Translations under genes and position numbers: made by a program
Notes under the pieces: generated by a model
Seen by the model: the letters and a program-made list of their open reading frames with translations, nothing else
Database searches by the model: none
Told to the model about the DNA's origin: nothing
Part shown: in pieces, positions 34,334-44,269 of the stretch
Numbering within the stretch: the stretch's first letter is position 1
How the letters are laid out: each line of letters opens with the position of its first letter
From: Nevskia sp.
Lineage (GTDB): Bacteria > Pseudomonadota > Gammaproteobacteria > Nevskiales > Nevskiaceae
Direction: 5' to 3'
NCBI RefSeq assembly: GCF_021732705.1
Contig: NZ_JAKFUM010000002.1
Location: 62,001-126,000, forward strand
DNA length: 64,000 nucleotides

Positions 34334-35779
34334 TCAGGCAGGCAGTGCCGCCGGAGGACCCGGCAGGCGCACGGTTTCGCCATCGTCGATCGCGACACCC
34401 TGTCGCATGCTCGCTCGATACAGCATCAGCAGGACCATCGCCGCGCCGAACAGGATCGACGACTGCAGCAGGTTGAACGGCGCGGCCACCCACTGCTTGG
34501 TCACGCCGAAAAACGAATCGGCGACCAGCACGAAGGCCACCACGAACCAGGCTTCCGAGCCGCGGCCGAACGGACGGCGGCGCAGTGCCTCCGGCGCCAG
34601 CAGCAGCAGGATCGGCAGGACCACGCCGTAGTGATGCTCCCAGGCCACCGGCGAGGCCATCGTCAGGCTCAGGATCGCGATCGCCAGGTCGAGCACACCC
34701 GGCGTCTCGCGCCAGCGGTGGAACAAGGCCAGACCGATCAGCAGCAGCGAGGTCAGCAGCGAACTGACATGCACCGGCAGCTGGTAGTCCGGGTAGCGAT
34801 GGTCGTCGAAGCTCAGCAGGTCCTGCGGATTGACCAGGCGATTGACCAGTCCGTTGACCGACTGATTCGCGTAATACGCTTCGCCATGCTCGCTGATGTA
34901 GCGCAGTACCGACAGATAGCCGGTGACGCTGTCGGTGCCGTAACGCGCGGCGGCAACGGCGGTCAGGGCGCCGAACGTGGCAGCCAGCGCGGCTGCCATG
35001 CCGACCTGCCGCCGCAATAGCGCCCATGGCAGCATCACCAGCCACTGCGGCTTGAACGCGCAGCAGATGCCGAGCAGCACGCCGGCGAGCACCGACCAGC
35101 GCTGCTGCCAGGCGACGAAGGCCAGCACCACCAGCAGCGTGATCGGCGTCTGGATCTGCCCGGCCTGATACGACAGCAGCAGCGGATAGAACGTGATGGT
35201 GGCGATGCCGGTGATCAGCAGCAGCCCGGCGGCGTAGACCAGCCGCTGGCTTTGCGCGATCGGTTGCAGCGCGGTGGCCTGCGTCCAGACCAGCCGGGCA
35301 CCGAGCGGCACGGCCATCAGCAGCACCAGCCAGCACAGCTTGTTGATCAGTACCGTCAGATGCGCCCAGTCCCAGCCCAGCCGCTGTTGCAGCAAATCCA
35401 TCCAGACCAGCGAACTGATCGGGTAGATGAACTTCAGATGCATGTTGAAGAACAGCGACTGATACAGCGGCACATCGGGATGCTCGCGCAGATGGTCGAT
35501 CGCGGTGGCCATGAACCGCCACGAGTCCGCCCAGGCGTTGCGCGTGGCGAAGTTGATCAGCGATGACAGTGAGGTTTCATCCAGGTGTCCGGCGATGCCG
35601 ACCGAGATCAGGCAGGAACCGAGCGCAGCGAGTACGGCAATCCCGATCAGTGCAACCGAGCGGTCGAGCAGATGGCCGTCTGGGTGCCGCTGACGCGCAA
35701 GCCTGATGACGACCCGAGTCACCCAGACCAGAGCCAGACATCCGACCAGCAGACAGACCGAGCGGCCCGCAGTCCCCAC
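34334..35779 (-). CDS. Polytopic membrane glycosyltransferase-like protein (GT87/DUF2029)
   Basis: The 481-residue protein has about ten hydrophobic segments. The pattern YQAGQIQTPITLLVVLAFVAWQQRW and AGVLLGICCAFKPQWLVMLPWALLRRQ fits DUF2029/GT87-type membrane mannosyltransferases, where the Gly-Gln loop (AGQIQ) and CAFKPQ are recurring features. The start is a GTG at 35779 and uncertain. Such enzymes use lipid-linked sugar donors on the periplasmic side. It has no obvious partner genes; argG and the NCS2 permease flank it. Confidence 0.78.
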   Translation of the reverse strand: MGTAGRSVCLLVGCLALVWVTRVVIRLARQRHPDGHLLDRSVALIGIAVLAALGSCLISVGIAGHLDETSLSSLINFATRNAWADSWRFMATAIDHLREHPDVPLYQSLFFNMHLKFIYPISSLVWMDLLQQRLGWDWAHLTVLINKLCWLVLLMAVPLGARLVWTQATALQPIAQSQRLVYAAGLLLITGIATITFYPLLLSYQAGQIQTPITLLVVLAFVAWQQRWSVLAGVLLGICCAFKPQWLVMLPWALLRRQVGMAAALAATFGALTAVAAARYGTDSVTGYLSVLRYISEHGEAYYANQSVNGLVNRLVNPQDLLSFDDHRYPDYQLPVHVSSLLTSLLLIGLALFHRWRETPGVLDLAIAILSLTMASPVAWEHHYGVVLPILLLLAPEALRRRPFGRGSEAWFVVAFVLVADSFFGVTKQWVAAPFNLLQSSILFGAAMVLLMLYRASMRQGVAIDDGETVRLPGPPAALPA

Positions 35780-35925
35780 ACCGTACTCCGCATCATCCCC
35801 TGCGTCATTGTCAGGTCAACGCAGCGCGGAACACGACTGCAATTCATCAGATGGACGAAAGTTAATGTGACAATCGAGCCGCCCGCATTGTCGCTTATGC
35901 ACGGGAATGAGCGTGGCGCTCTGCG

Positions 35926-37518
35926 TCACTCCGGCAAGCGGGGCGACGCGCTGTCATCCGACTCCGCCAGCACCGCGAAACGGCTGCAGCCGAAAAGAAT
36001 TGCCGCAACGCCAAGGTAGGACAGCGCCAGCAACGGCGTCTTGCCGATGCCGATCGCCTCGGCATGCATGAAGCCGAAGAAGGTCAGCACGGCACCGGCC
36101 ACGGCGAAGCCCGCGGCCCTGGCAAACGCGCGATCGATGACGAAGGCTGCGATGGCGGCGAGAATCAGGCTGCTCAGGATCGCACCGCTGCCCAGCAGTT
36201 CCAGCCCGCGGTACAGCACGCCCGCCTGTCCGAGCTTGTCGATGCCGACGGCATCCGCCGTGGTGCCGGCGGCACCGAGCGCGTTGTCGATCATCAGCTT
36301 GCCCCACGCCGCCACGTGCGGGAGCAGCGACAACACCACCGCCGGAGCATGACGCTTCGGCGTTTCCTGGAACGCCTGCGCACCGATCAGCATGCCGATG
36401 TACAGCAGGATCGGCGAGATCGCGACCACCGGAATCAACGCCATCAGCAGCGCGACGATGCCGAACCATGACAGCACCAGAATCATCACGCCGGTTGCGG
36501 CGGAATAGCCGATCCGTCCGCCAATCGCCTTCCAGCCCGGATGGCCGATGTAGACGGCATTGATGAACGGATTGCCGAGGCAGCAGCCGATCAGGCTGAC
36601 CACGCCATCGGCGGTCAGCACCCGTGTGGTCGGGAAATGGTCGCCGCCAGCATCGGCGCTTTCGACGTTGTCCATCGCTTCGACGAGATCGTAGATGCCG
36701 AATGGAATCGCGGTGACGAGAATCACGCCCAGATGCTCGAAGCCGGAAAACACATGGCCGAGCTGCGGCAATGGAATCGAGAACCCGAAGCTGGCCATTG
36801 CATCGCGGACGCCGGCCGGCGACAGGCCACCGAGGTCGAGTCCGAACAGCGTCGAGCCCCACGCGATGATCGAACCGACGGCGATGGCCACCAGCCCGGC
36901 CGGCATACCCCTGTAGTAGCGAACGCCGCCGAACCAGCTCGCCAGCAGGATCGCGAAGCAGACCATGCCGATCGCCGGCTGCAGGTACATCTCCAGTGCC
37001 GGGCGCATCGAGATGAGCGCGATCGACACGCCCGCCAGAGCACCCAGCAGCGCTGCGCGCGGCGTGATCCGTCGAATCAGCGGGGCCACGAAGCCACCCG
37101 CCATCAGCACGAAGCTCTGCACGAAAACCCAGGTCAGCCCGGCTTCCCAGCCCTTGATCGCATCGCCGGTGCTGCTGGCGATCGGCAGCATGATCACGAA
37201 CACGACGACGAACAGGTGCGGCACGCTGATCCCGGACGGCAGCGCGCAGACGGTATCGCGCTGTTCCCGCTTCGCCAGCCGGTACGCGAGCCACGCGTAG
37301 TAGACGGTCGACAGGAACAGCATCAGGCCCGTGGCCGGCAGGATTCGGCCGAAGATCAGCGTGTCCGGCAGCTTCAGCACGTAGCGCAGCAGCGCGGTCA
37401 GGGTCAGCAGGTTGACCAGCACATTGGTGCCGAAGCCGAAGAGCGCGTTCCAGTCGCCCGGCGTCCACAGTCTCGGCGTGAAGCCGTTCGATGACGCCGT
37501 CGCTGCGGTCGCTGCCAT
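35926..37518 (-). CDS. NCS2-family permease (xanthine/uracil type)
   Basis: Starting at the ATG at 37518 with GAGAGGA 6 bp upstream, the 530-residue protein has roughly 12-14 membrane segments. It contains NCS2-like features: FGTNVLVNLLTLTALLRYVL at the start, VCALPSGISVPHLFVVVFVIMLP, IPFGIYDLVEAMDNVESADAGGDHFPTTRVLTADG and LGNPFINAVYIGHPGWKAIGGRIGYS. This subgroup differs from classical UraA and its substrates are little studied. It starts 33 bp after the triuret-hydrolase-like gene, so it probably imports the ureide or a related compound degraded by that pathway. That substrate is inference from context. Confidence 0.85.
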   Translation of the reverse strand: MAATAATASSNGFTPRLWTPGDWNALFGFGTNVLVNLLTLTALLRYVLKLPDTLIFGRILPATGLMLFLSTVYYAWLAYRLAKREQRDTVCALPSGISVPHLFVVVFVIMLPIASSTGDAIKGWEAGLTWVFVQSFVLMAGGFVAPLIRRITPRAALLGALAGVSIALISMRPALEMYLQPAIGMVCFAILLASWFGGVRYYRGMPAGLVAIAVGSIIAWGSTLFGLDLGGLSPAGVRDAMASFGFSIPLPQLGHVFSGFEHLGVILVTAIPFGIYDLVEAMDNVESADAGGDHFPTTRVLTADGVVSLIGCCLGNPFINAVYIGHPGWKAIGGRIGYSAATGVMILVLSWFGIVALLMALIPVVAISPILLYIGMLIGAQAFQETPKRHAPAVVLSLLPHVAAWGKLMIDNALGAAGTTADAVGIDKLGQAGVLYRGLELLGSGAILSSLILAAIAAFVIDRAFARAAGFAVAGAVLTFFGFMHAEAIGIGKTPLLALSYLGVAAILFGCSRFAVLAESDDSASPRLPE

Positions 37519-37550
37519 GGCAGTCCTCTCGTGGCCGATTGATCGACGCG

Positions 37551-38246
37551 CTATCGACTGCCATCCGACGGCAGTGCCGCGAGCAGATCGCGCGAATGCC
37601 CGACCCAGCCGAAGATTCCACCCTGCGCCTTGATCATCCGCAGGCCGCAATCCTGAAATTCCGGGAAGTACGAACCCACGCAATCTTCGGGCACGAAGCA
37701 GTCGTAGCCGCGATCGTTCGCTTCGCGGACCGTGGTGTGGACGCAGACCTCCGTCGTCACGCCGGTCACCACCAGTTGCCGGATGCCGCGATGCTGCAGG
37801 ATCGCGTGCAGATCGGTCGCCCAGAACGCCCCCTTGCCCGGCTTGTCGATCACCGGCTCGCCGGTCATCGGCAGCAGCTCTGGAATGATCTCGTGCCCGG
37901 CCTCGCCACGGACCAGGATGCGCCCCATCGGCCCGTGATCGCCGATGCCGGTCTCGCCTCGGCCACGGCGCTTCTTGGACGGCGGCAGGTCGGCCAGATC
38001 GGCGCGATGACCTTCGCGCGTGTGCAGCGCGAACAGCCCGGCCGCCCGCCAGGCCGCAAGCAGGTGGACATTCGGAGCGATCGTGCGGCGCAGCTGCGAC
38101 ACGTCATTGCCGAGCCTGTCGCCGAAGCCGCCGGGCTCGAGGAAATCGCGCTGCATGTCGATGATCAGCAGCGCGCAGTGCGCAGGCTCGAACGTGAAGG
38201 CGTAGGGCTCGGCGGGGACTTCCAGCGTCAGGACATCGTTCGGCAT
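37551..38246 (-). CDS. Isochorismatase-fold cysteine hydrolase, probable triuret hydrolase (TrtA-like)
   Basis: The ATG at 38246 (MPNDVLTLEV) gives 231 residues. The catalytic triad of the cysteine hydrolase family is intact: Asp34 in IDMQRDF, Lys138 in DKPGKGAF, Cys168 in TTEVCVHTT, with the cis-peptide VTTEV. It shares [13 protein letters not shown] and GIIPEL-type stretches with BiuH encoded in the same cluster but differs in the pocket (ETGIGDHGPMG, DCVGSYFPEF). TrtA and BiuH in other bacteria are such paired paralogues acting on triuret and biuret. Triuret as substrate is a context-based prediction; a related ureide or ureidoacrylate is possible. Confidence 0.75.
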   Translation of the reverse strand: MPNDVLTLEVPAEPYAFTFEPAHCALLIIDMQRDFLEPGGFGDRLGNDVSQLRRTIAPNVHLLAAWRAAGLFALHTREGHRADLADLPPSKKRRGRGETGIGDHGPMGRILVRGEAGHEIIPELLPMTGEPVIDKPGKGAFWATDLHAILQHRGIRQLVVTGVTTEVCVHTTVREANDRGYDCFVPEDCVGSYFPEFQDCGLRMIKAQGGIFGWVGHSRDLLAALPSDGSR

Positions 38247-38665
38247 CACGGTTCTCGGGCAGCGACCCGGCCAAAATAGCCGGTCTCGCCGCCGATTCCG
38301 ATACCCGCAGGCGGCGGACGCGGCCTGCGGCGGCGTGCCTCCTGCACTGCCTTCGGCGGCACGACTGGGTGCGCTTCGTTGACGATACTGCGTCGGCAAA
38401 TGCCAGTGATCGGCGACCCGTTGCCAGCCCGCGAGATCGAGACCCGACGCGAGGAATCGGTGTTCGGCGGAAAGCCGCAGTCGCGATATCCGGTCGTGGC
38501 GGCGGCTCGGCTCGATCCATCCTGCGTGGCCTGCACGCGCCCGCACCGTTGGCGCAATCGCGTGCATTGCCAACGTGCGATGGAGCCCTGCCTCGTGCCC
38601 GTCGTGCTCGATCAGGCAGCCGGCTCGCCCGCTTCGCGCACCCGGTCGGTGCGGACCGCACCGCC
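38247..38665. other. Gap without a recognised gene
   Basis: About 420 bp between the hydrolase and the GntR gene. Both strands have open stretches of Arg/Pro/Ala-rich sequence but none with a ribosome site or recognisable homology. It may hold the promoter of the hydrolase-permease pair. Confidence 0.4.
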
Positions 38666-39421
38666 TCAGCGCAGGCTGCTTTTCTTGGCCGCCGCCTTGC
38701 CCGTGCTTCGGGCAGTACTTTTCGCCGCGCGCTTGGCAGCGGCGAGCTTGGTCATCGTGATCCGCGCCTCGTGCAGCATGTGCAGGGTGATCTTGCGGAC
38801 CTCGTTCTTGCTCTGCGTGATGTGCGCGCGCAGCAGGATCGACGCCTCCGCGCTCTTGCGCCGGAAGATCAGGCGCAGGATCTTCGCGTGTTCCTCGTAG
38901 GTGGCGTCGATGCGCTTGTCCTTGAGGAAATCCAGCCTGCGGATGATCCGGATCTTTTCGGTCAGCTCCAGATGCGCCTTCAGGATCTCGCGATTGCCGG
39001 CGGCTTCGACCAGCGCGCAGTGGAAGCCTTCGTCCAGCGCCGCCATCTTGTGCGCATCGGTCTCGCGATCGGCCAGCGGCACCAGCCAGATCGCCCGAAG
39101 GGCATCGAGCGGCACGGTTTCCATCTGGCACAGGCGGGTGATCGCGGCTTCCTCGAGCAGGATGCGCAGGTCGTACAACTCGTCGAATCGCACGAAGTCG
39201 AACGGGCTGACGCTCCAGCCGCTGCGGAAGCCGACGTCGAGATAACCCTCGCGTTTCAGCCGGTACAGCGCGTCGCGCACCGGCGTGCGCGACACGCCGA
39301 GTCGACCCGCCAGATCGGTCTCGGTGAATCGATCGCCCGGCAGCAGGTGAAAGTCGAAGATTTCATCCTTGACCCTCAGGTAGACCTGCTCGGCGAGCGG
39401 ATTGGCGGGCTGCAGGGCCAT
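38666..39421 (-). CDS. GntR-family regulator (FCD subfamily)
   Basis: The 251-residue protein has the winged-helix DNA-binding domain LAEQVYLRVKDEIFDFHLLPGDRFTETDLAGRLGVSRTPVRDALYRLKREGYL and an all-helical FCD effector domain (YDLRILLEEAAITRLCQM, DEGFHCALVEAAGNREILKAHLELTEKIRIIRRLD, EEHAKILRLIFRRKS) with His residues typical of the metal site. A Lys/Ala-rich tail of about 25 residues (AAAKRAAKSTARSTGKAAAKK) is unusual and may add DNA affinity. Lying between the atzH-like and trtA-like genes, it is the likely local regulator of the ureide genes. Confidence 0.92.
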   Translation of the reverse strand: MALQPANPLAEQVYLRVKDEIFDFHLLPGDRFTETDLAGRLGVSRTPVRDALYRLKREGYLDVGFRSGWSVSPFDFVRFDELYDLRILLEEAAITRLCQMETVPLDALRAIWLVPLADRETDAHKMAALDEGFHCALVEAAGNREILKAHLELTEKIRIIRRLDFLKDKRIDATYEEHAKILRLIFRRKSAEASILLRAHITQSKNEVRKITLHMLHEARITMTKLAAAKRAAKSTARSTGKAAAKKSSLR

Positions 39422-39523
39422 AACGGGAACGCGGCGATCAAGAGGGACCTGACAAGCTTATCAGCAGCGGCCGTGCCATCCGGCCGGGACCGACCCGCGG
39501 CACCGGCCTTGCGGGCGAGCGGA

Positions 39524-39928
39524 TCATTGCGCCGAGACGGCCGATGGATCGATCAGGCTGACGTGCGCGGCAACGATCAGCCAGCGTCCGTCGAACCGCA
39601 CCCAGGTCTGCGTCTGGCGGCCGATCATGGCCGTGTCCGGTGCGGTGAATTCGCAGCAGGCGCTGCCGAAATCGTCGCCGAAGGTCTGGATCACGACCCT
39701 GCGAAGGCGGCGGCCGGGATGCACCGGCACTGCAGTCGCCCGGTAGCGACGGATGGCGTCGATGCCGTAGCCATGCTCGGCGACGCCGTAGCGAACGGTG
39801 GCAGCGTCGTCATTGAAACAGGCGTCGAGAAAGGCGATGTCATGCCGCAGCAGTGCCGCTTCGTAGGCGTCGAACGCCTCGCGCAGCGATGACAGCACTG
39901 CAGGCCGGTTGATCAGGTCCGGGCTCAT
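39524..39928 (-). CDS. AtzH-family protein (DUF3225), probable 1-carboxybiuret decarboxylase
   Basis: The 134-residue protein follows the DUF3225 pattern closely: [79 protein letters not shown]. AtzH proteins of this family have been described as decarboxylating the unstable carboxybiuret that ring opening or triuret hydrolysis yields, producing biuret. The ATG overlaps the biuH stop (ATGA), so the two are translationally coupled, which fits biuret being passed to BiuH. The fold is NTF2/SnoaL-like. Homology is strong; the exact reaction in this organism is inferred. Confidence 0.85.
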   Translation of the reverse strand: MSPDLINRPAVLSSLREAFDAYEAALLRHDIAFLDACFNDDAATVRYGVAEHGYGIDAIRRYRATAVPVHPGRRLRRVVIQTFGDDFGSACCEFTAPDTAMIGRQTQTWVRFDGRWLIVAAHVSLIDPSAVSAQ

Positions 39929-40686
39929 GGCGCTTGGGCGGAAGGAAGCCCACCGTGTTCGCGACGGCTGGATTCCGCTGCCGGGTCGGGGACCGGGACG
40001 ACCTGCGCGAGCGCAGCCAGCACGGCGTCCGACGTCGCCACCGCGCCGAACACCCCGCCCTGCATCTTGATCATCTTCAGCGCCGCTAGATGGTTGCCGT
40101 GATCGGTGGCGCCGCAGCAGTCCTCGATCAGCACGCATTCGAAGCCGCGGTCGTTCGCTTCGCGCATCGTCGTGTGCACGCAGACATCGGTGGTGATGCC
40201 GGTCAGCACCAGATGGCTGATGCCGCGTGTCCGCAGGATCAGCTCCAGATCGGTCGCGCAAAAGCTGCCCTTGCCCGGCTTGTCCAGCACGATCTCGCCG
40301 GCTGCCGGAAACAGCTCCGGGATGATCTCCCAGCCCGGCTCGCCGCGAACCAGGATGCGACCGCAGGGCCCGTCGTCGCCGATGCCGGCACCGATCCGGC
40401 GTGAACGCCAGCGCTTGTTGGCCGGCAGGTCCGACAGGTCCGGCCGGTGACCTTCGCGGGTATGGATGATGGTGAAACCGAGTGCACGCATGCGGCCGAG
40501 CACTCGCCGGATCGGCTCGATCGGCGCCCGCGTCAGCGACAGGTCATAGCCCATCGTGTCGACATAGCCGCCGATGCCGCAAAAATCGGTCTGCATGTCG
40601 ATGACGATCAGCGCCGTGTCCGCTGGCGTGAACTGGCCATCGAACGGCCATGGGTATGGCTCGGCGGCAATCGCTTGAAACGGCAT
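39925..40686 (-). CDS. biuH: Biuret amidohydrolase (BiuH)
   Basis: From the ATG at 40686 the protein is 253 residues and lines up strongly with characterised biuret hydrolases as I recall them: [115 protein letters not shown]. The Asp34-Lys139-Cys169 triad is complete. It hydrolyses biuret to allophanate and ammonia. It leads the minus-strand operon with the AtzH-like gene, opposite ureD. The 19-residue Pro/Ser/Arg-rich end is a local addition. Confidence 0.88.
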   Translation of the reverse strand: MPFQAIAAEPYPWPFDGQFTPADTALIVIDMQTDFCGIGGYVDTMGYDLSLTRAPIEPIRRVLGRMRALGFTIIHTREGHRPDLSDLPANKRWRSRRIGAGIGDDGPCGRILVRGEPGWEIIPELFPAAGEIVLDKPGKGSFCATDLELILRTRGISHLVLTGITTDVCVHTTMREANDRGFECVLIEDCCGATDHGNHLAALKMIKMQGGVFGAVATSDAVLAALAQVVPVPDPAAESSRREHGGLPSAQAP

Positions 40687-40728
40687 GTCGAAGTCCTCGA
40701 TCGGAGACCGCACCGCGCGGCGCCGGCA

Positions 40729-40743
40729 ACAACGAGTGTGCCA
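40729..40743 (-). promoter_or_regulatory. Candidate sigma-54 promoter for biuH
   Basis: The minus strand reads TGGCACACTCGTTGT, matching TGGCAC-N5-TTGC except for T in place of C in the -12 element. A start site about 12 bp downstream would leave a leader of roughly 30 nt before the biuH ATG. Sigma-54 control would link the genes to nitrogen limitation. No paired NtrC sites were recognised. Confidence 0.35.
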
Positions 40744-41029
40744 GCGCGCACGGCGTACGCGGAAGCCTGCTGCGAGCATGGCTTGCCGAGCGGTGATTGC
40801 CGCGTTGCCGTCCTCGCTCGGCCTGTGTGTCGTATCTCCAGCGGCATCTTGAAGCTATCGCCGCATGCGAAGTCGCTGCAGGAACGGCTGCTCGTGCATC
40901 CCGCGGCAGTGGGATCGTCGACAAGAATCGCGACTCGGCAAAAGCTGCGCGTGGCTTGCTGATCAATGCTCGGATCAAGGTGCATCTGACAGTCCGACCA
41001 CAGCGCGGGCCACCGGATTAAGCTGGGGC

Positions 41030-41917
41030 ATGAATGTCTCGATTGCCGAACCCTCGATGAACGCTGCCGCACCGACGGCGCGGCCGCATGCTGCGCCGGG
41101 CTGGCACGCCGAACTGGCGCTCGGCTTCACCTGCGAAACCGTCGATGGCGCGACCCGCACCACGCTGAGTCACCGCCGGCACCTCGGCCCGCTGCGGGTG
41201 CAGCGGCCGTTCTACCCGGACGGCCCGGTCTGCAATGTCTACATCGTTCACCCGCCCGGCGGCATCGTCGGCGGCGATCGACTGGACCTGCGGGTGAAGG
41301 CGCATCCCGGCGCCCATGCGCTGCTGACGACGCCGGCCGCCGGCAAGTTCTATCGCAGCGCCGGCCCGGACGCGCGACAGCGGGTCGAGATTCGCGCCTG
41401 CGACGCGACCATCGAATGGCTGCCGCAGGAAACGATCTACTACCCCGGCGCGGCAGTGCGGCAGCAGACCGTGATCCGGCTCGACGGGCAATCCCGATTC
41501 ATCGGCTGGGACCTTGGCTGCTACGGGCTGGCGTCGCGCGGCGAGCATTTCGACAGCGGCCAGATCCGGCAGGATTTCGAGCTGTGGCGAGATGATCGCC
41601 CGCTGCTGCTCGATCATCTGCGGCTGGCCGGCGACGGCGCCGCGTTCGGCAGCGCCTGGGGACTCGCCGGCCACCCGGTACTCGGCACGTTTGTGGCATG
41701 TCCAGCGACGGCGGCGGATGTCGACGCAGCGCGGGAAGCTGCGACAGGTCTGGCCGATGTCACGGTCGGCCTGAGCCTCGTGGATGGCGTCATCGTCGGA
41801 CGCGTGCTGGCCATGCAGGCCGACGCCGCGATGCGCGCGTGGCTCGCGATCTGGCGCGTGCTGCGGCCACGGCTGATGCAGCGCGACGCGGTGCTGCCGC
41901 GAATCTGGGCGACCTGA
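41030..41917 (+). CDS. ureD: Urease accessory protein UreD
   Basis: The ATG at 41030 gives 295 residues. UreD features are [87 protein letters not shown] and [13 protein letters not shown]. UreD scaffolds the UreDFG complex on apo-urease for nickel delivery. It leads the ureDABCEF operon, 22 bp before ureA. Confidence 0.95.
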   Translation: MNVSIAEPSMNAAAPTARPHAAPGWHAELALGFTCETVDGATRTTLSHRRHLGPLRVQRPFYPDGPVCNVYIVHPPGGIVGGDRLDLRVKAHPGAHALLTTPAAGKFYRSAGPDARQRVEIRACDATIEWLPQETIYYPGAAVRQQTVIRLDGQSRFIGWDLGCYGLASRGEHFDSGQIRQDFELWRDDRPLLLDHLRLAGDGAAFGSAWGLAGHPVLGTFVACPATAADVDAAREAATGLADVTVGLSLVDGVIVGRVLAMQADAAMRAWLAIWRVLRPRLMQRDAVLPRIWAT

Positions 41918-41939
41918 GAACGACAAGAGACGACACGAA

Positions 41940-42242
41940 ATGGAACTGAGTCCCCGCGAGAAGGACAAGCTGCTGATCTTCACCGCCGGCCTCGTGGCCG
42001 AGCGGCGCAAGGCGCGCGGCGTGAAGCTGAACTATCCGGAGGCCGTGGCCTACATCTCGGCGGCGATCCTCGAAGGCGCGCGCGACGGCAAGTCGGTCGC
42101 CGAGCTGATGAGCTACGGCACCACCTTGCTGAGCCGCGCCGACGTCATGGACGGCATCCCGGAAATGATTCCGGACGTGCAGGTCGAGGCGACGTTCCCG
42201 GACGGCACCAAGCTGGTCACCGTCCACAACCCGATCCCGTGA
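41940..42242 (+). CDS. ureA: Urease subunit gamma
   Basis: The 100-residue protein is a standard Ure[53 protein letters not shown], and the C-terminal [15 protein letters not shown]. Separate gamma, beta and alpha subunits are encoded here, as in most bacteria. It assembles with UreB and UreC into the (alpha beta gamma)3 enzyme. Confidence 0.98.
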   Translation: MELSPREKDKLLIFTAGLVAERRKARGVKLNYPEAVAYISAAILEGARDGKSVAELMSYGTTLLSRADVMDGIPEMIPDVQVEATFPDGTKLVTVHNPIP

Positions 42243-42252
42243 GGCGCTACCG

Positions 42253-42561
42253 ATGATCCCCGGCGAACTGCTGCCTCTGGATGGACCCGACATCGAACTG
42301 AATGCCGGTCGCGCGACCGTCAAGCTGCGGGTCGCGAACCTCGGCGACCGGCCGATCCAGGTCGGCTCGCACTATCACTTCTTCGAAACCAACGACGCGC
42401 TGCGCTTCGATCGCGCCGCCGCGCGCGGCTGCCGCCTGAACATCCCGGCCGGCACCGCGGTGCGCTTCGAGCCGGGCCAGGAACGCGACATCGAACTGGT
42501 CGCCTATGCCGGCGACCGCATCGTCCACGGCTTTCAGGGCAAGGTGGAGAGGGCACTGTGA
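42253..42561 (+). CDS. ureB: Urease subunit beta
   Basis: The 102-residue UreB has [66 protein letters not shown] and GFQGKVE. It starts 10 bp after ureA and its stop overlaps the ureC GTG (GTGA), so beta and alpha chains are translationally coupled. Confidence 0.98.
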   Translation: MIPGELLPLDGPDIELNAGRATVKLRVANLGDRPIQVGSHYHFFETNDALRFDRAAARGCRLNIPAGTAVRFEPGQERDIELVAYAGDRIVHGFQGKVERAL

Positions 42562-44258
42562 AGATCAGCCGCGCCGACTACGCCAGCCTCTACGGCCCGA
42601 CCACCGGCGATCGCCTGCGCCTCGCCGACACCGCGCTGATCATCGAGATCGAGCGCGACCACACCGTCTACGGCGACGAAGTGACGTTCGGCGGCGGAAA
42701 GGTGATCCGCGACGGCATGGGCCAGAGCCAGCGGATCAGCGCGCTGACCGCCGACACGGTGATCACCAATGTCGTGATCGTCGACCACTGGGGCATCGTC
42801 AAGGCCGACATCGGTTTGAAGCGCGGGCGCATCAGCGGCATCGGCAAGGCCGGCAATCCGGACGTGCAGCCGAACGTCGACATCGTCATCGGCCCGGGTA
42901 CGGAGATCATCGCCGGCGAAGGCCAGATCATCACCGCCGGGGCGATCGACTCGCACATCCACTACATCTGCCCGCAGCAGGTCGAGGACGCGATGATGTC
43001 CGGCACCACGACGATGATCGGCGGCGGCACCGGGCCGGCCACCGGCACCAACGCCACGACCTGCACGCCGGGGCCGTGGCATCTCGCGCGGATGCTGCAG
43101 GCGGTCGAAGGCCTGCCGCTCAACTTCGGCTTCCTCGGCAAGGGCAATGCGGCCCTGCAGCCGGCGCTCGACGAACAGATCGAAGCCGGCGCCATGGGCC
43201 TGAAGCTGCACGAGGACTGGGGCACGACGCCGAAGGCGATCGATACCTGCCTGAACGCCGCCGAGAAGTACGACGTGCAGGTGGCGATCCACACCGACAC
43301 GCTGAACGAGTCCGGCTTCGTCGAAGCCACGCTCGCCGCGTTCAAGGGCCGGGCGATCCACACCTATCACACCGAAGGCGCCGGCGGCGGCCACGCGCCG
43401 GACATCATCAAGGCGGCCGGCGAGCCGAACGTGCTGCCGTCGTCGACCAACCCGACGCGGCCGTACACGGTCAACACCGTCGACGAACACCTCGACATGC
43501 TGATGGTCTGCCACCACCTCGACCCCGGCATTCCCGAGGATGTGGCCTTCGCCGAGTCGCGCATCCGCCGCGAAACCATCGCTGCCGAGGACATCCTGCA
43601 CGACCTCGGTGCCTTCTCGATGATCTCGTCGGATTCCCAGGCGATGGGCCGGATCGGCGAAGTGATCACCCGCACCTGGCAGACCGCGCACAAGATGAAG
43701 GTGCAGCGCGGTGCGCTCGGCCCGGACCCGGCGCGGCACGACAACTTCCGGGTGCGCCGCTATGTCGCCAAGTACACGATCAACCCGGCGATCACCCACG
43801 GCGTCGCCCATGAAGTCGGCTCGATCGAGGTCGGCAAGCTCGCCGATCTGGTCATGTGGCGACCGGCGTTCTTTGGCGTGAAGCCGTCGATGATCATCAA
43901 GGGCGGCATGATCGTCGCCGCGCCGATGGGCGATCCGAATGCCTCGATCCCGACACCGCAACCGGTGCACTACCGGCCAATGTTCGGCGCCTTCGGCAAG
44001 GCCGTCGCCGAGACCTCGGTGAGCTTCGTGTCGCAAGCGGCACTCGATGGCGGCCTGCGCGAGCGGCTGGGGCTGGGCAAGCGGCTGGTCGCCTGCCGGA
44101 ACACCCGCGCGATCAGCAAGCGCGACCTGATCCTCAACGACCTGATGCCGAAGATCGAAGTGGATCCGCAGACCTACGAGGTGCGCGCCGATGGCGTGCG
44201 CCTGCATTGCGAGCCGGCGGCGGTACTGCCGCTGGCACAGCGCTACTTCCTGTTCTGA
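42558..44258 (+). CDS. ureC: Urease subunit alpha
   Basis: The 566-residue catalytic subunit starts at a GTG. The binuclear nickel centre is intact: HIHYICP (two His), the carbamylated Lys in [34 protein letters not shown] and later Asp. The mobile flap has [22 protein letters not shown] with the conserved Cys and catalytic His. [24 protein letters not shown] is also typical. It hydrolyses urea to ammonia and carbamate in the cytoplasm. Length and ends are normal. Confidence 0.99.
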   Translation: MKISRADYASLYGPTTGDRLRLADTALIIEIERDHTVYGDEVTFGGGKVIRDGMGQSQRISALTADTVITNVVIVDHWGIVKADIGLKRGRISGIGKAGNPDVQPNVDIVIGPGTEIIAGEGQIITAGAIDSHIHYICPQQVEDAMMSGTTTMIGGGTGPATGTNATTCTPGPWHLARMLQAVEGLPLNFGFLGKGNAALQPALDEQIEAGAMGLKLHEDWGTTPKAIDTCLNAAEKYDVQVAIHTDTLNESGFVEATLAAFKGRAIHTYHTEGAGGGHAPDIIKAAGEPNVLPSSTNPTRPYTVNTVDEHLDMLMVCHHLDPGIPEDVAFAESRIRRETIAAEDILHDLGAFSMISSDSQAMGRIGEVITRTWQTAHKMKVQRGALGPDPARHDNFRVRRYVAKYTINPAITHGVAHEVGSIEVGKLADLVMWRPAFFGVKPSMIIKGGMIVAAPMGDPNASIPTPQPVHYRPMFGAFGKAVAETSVSFVSQAALDGGLRERLGLGKRLVACRNTRAISKRDLILNDLMPKIEVDPQTYEVRADGVRLHCEPAAVLPLAQRYFLF

Positions 44259-44269
44259 TCGGCGGCCCG

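Noticed and set aside
37551-39131. A 526-residue hydrolase with an N-terminal extension
   Set aside because: The extension upstream of 38246 has no homology and overlaps the GntR gene; the ATG at 38246 begins the conserved hydrolase domain.
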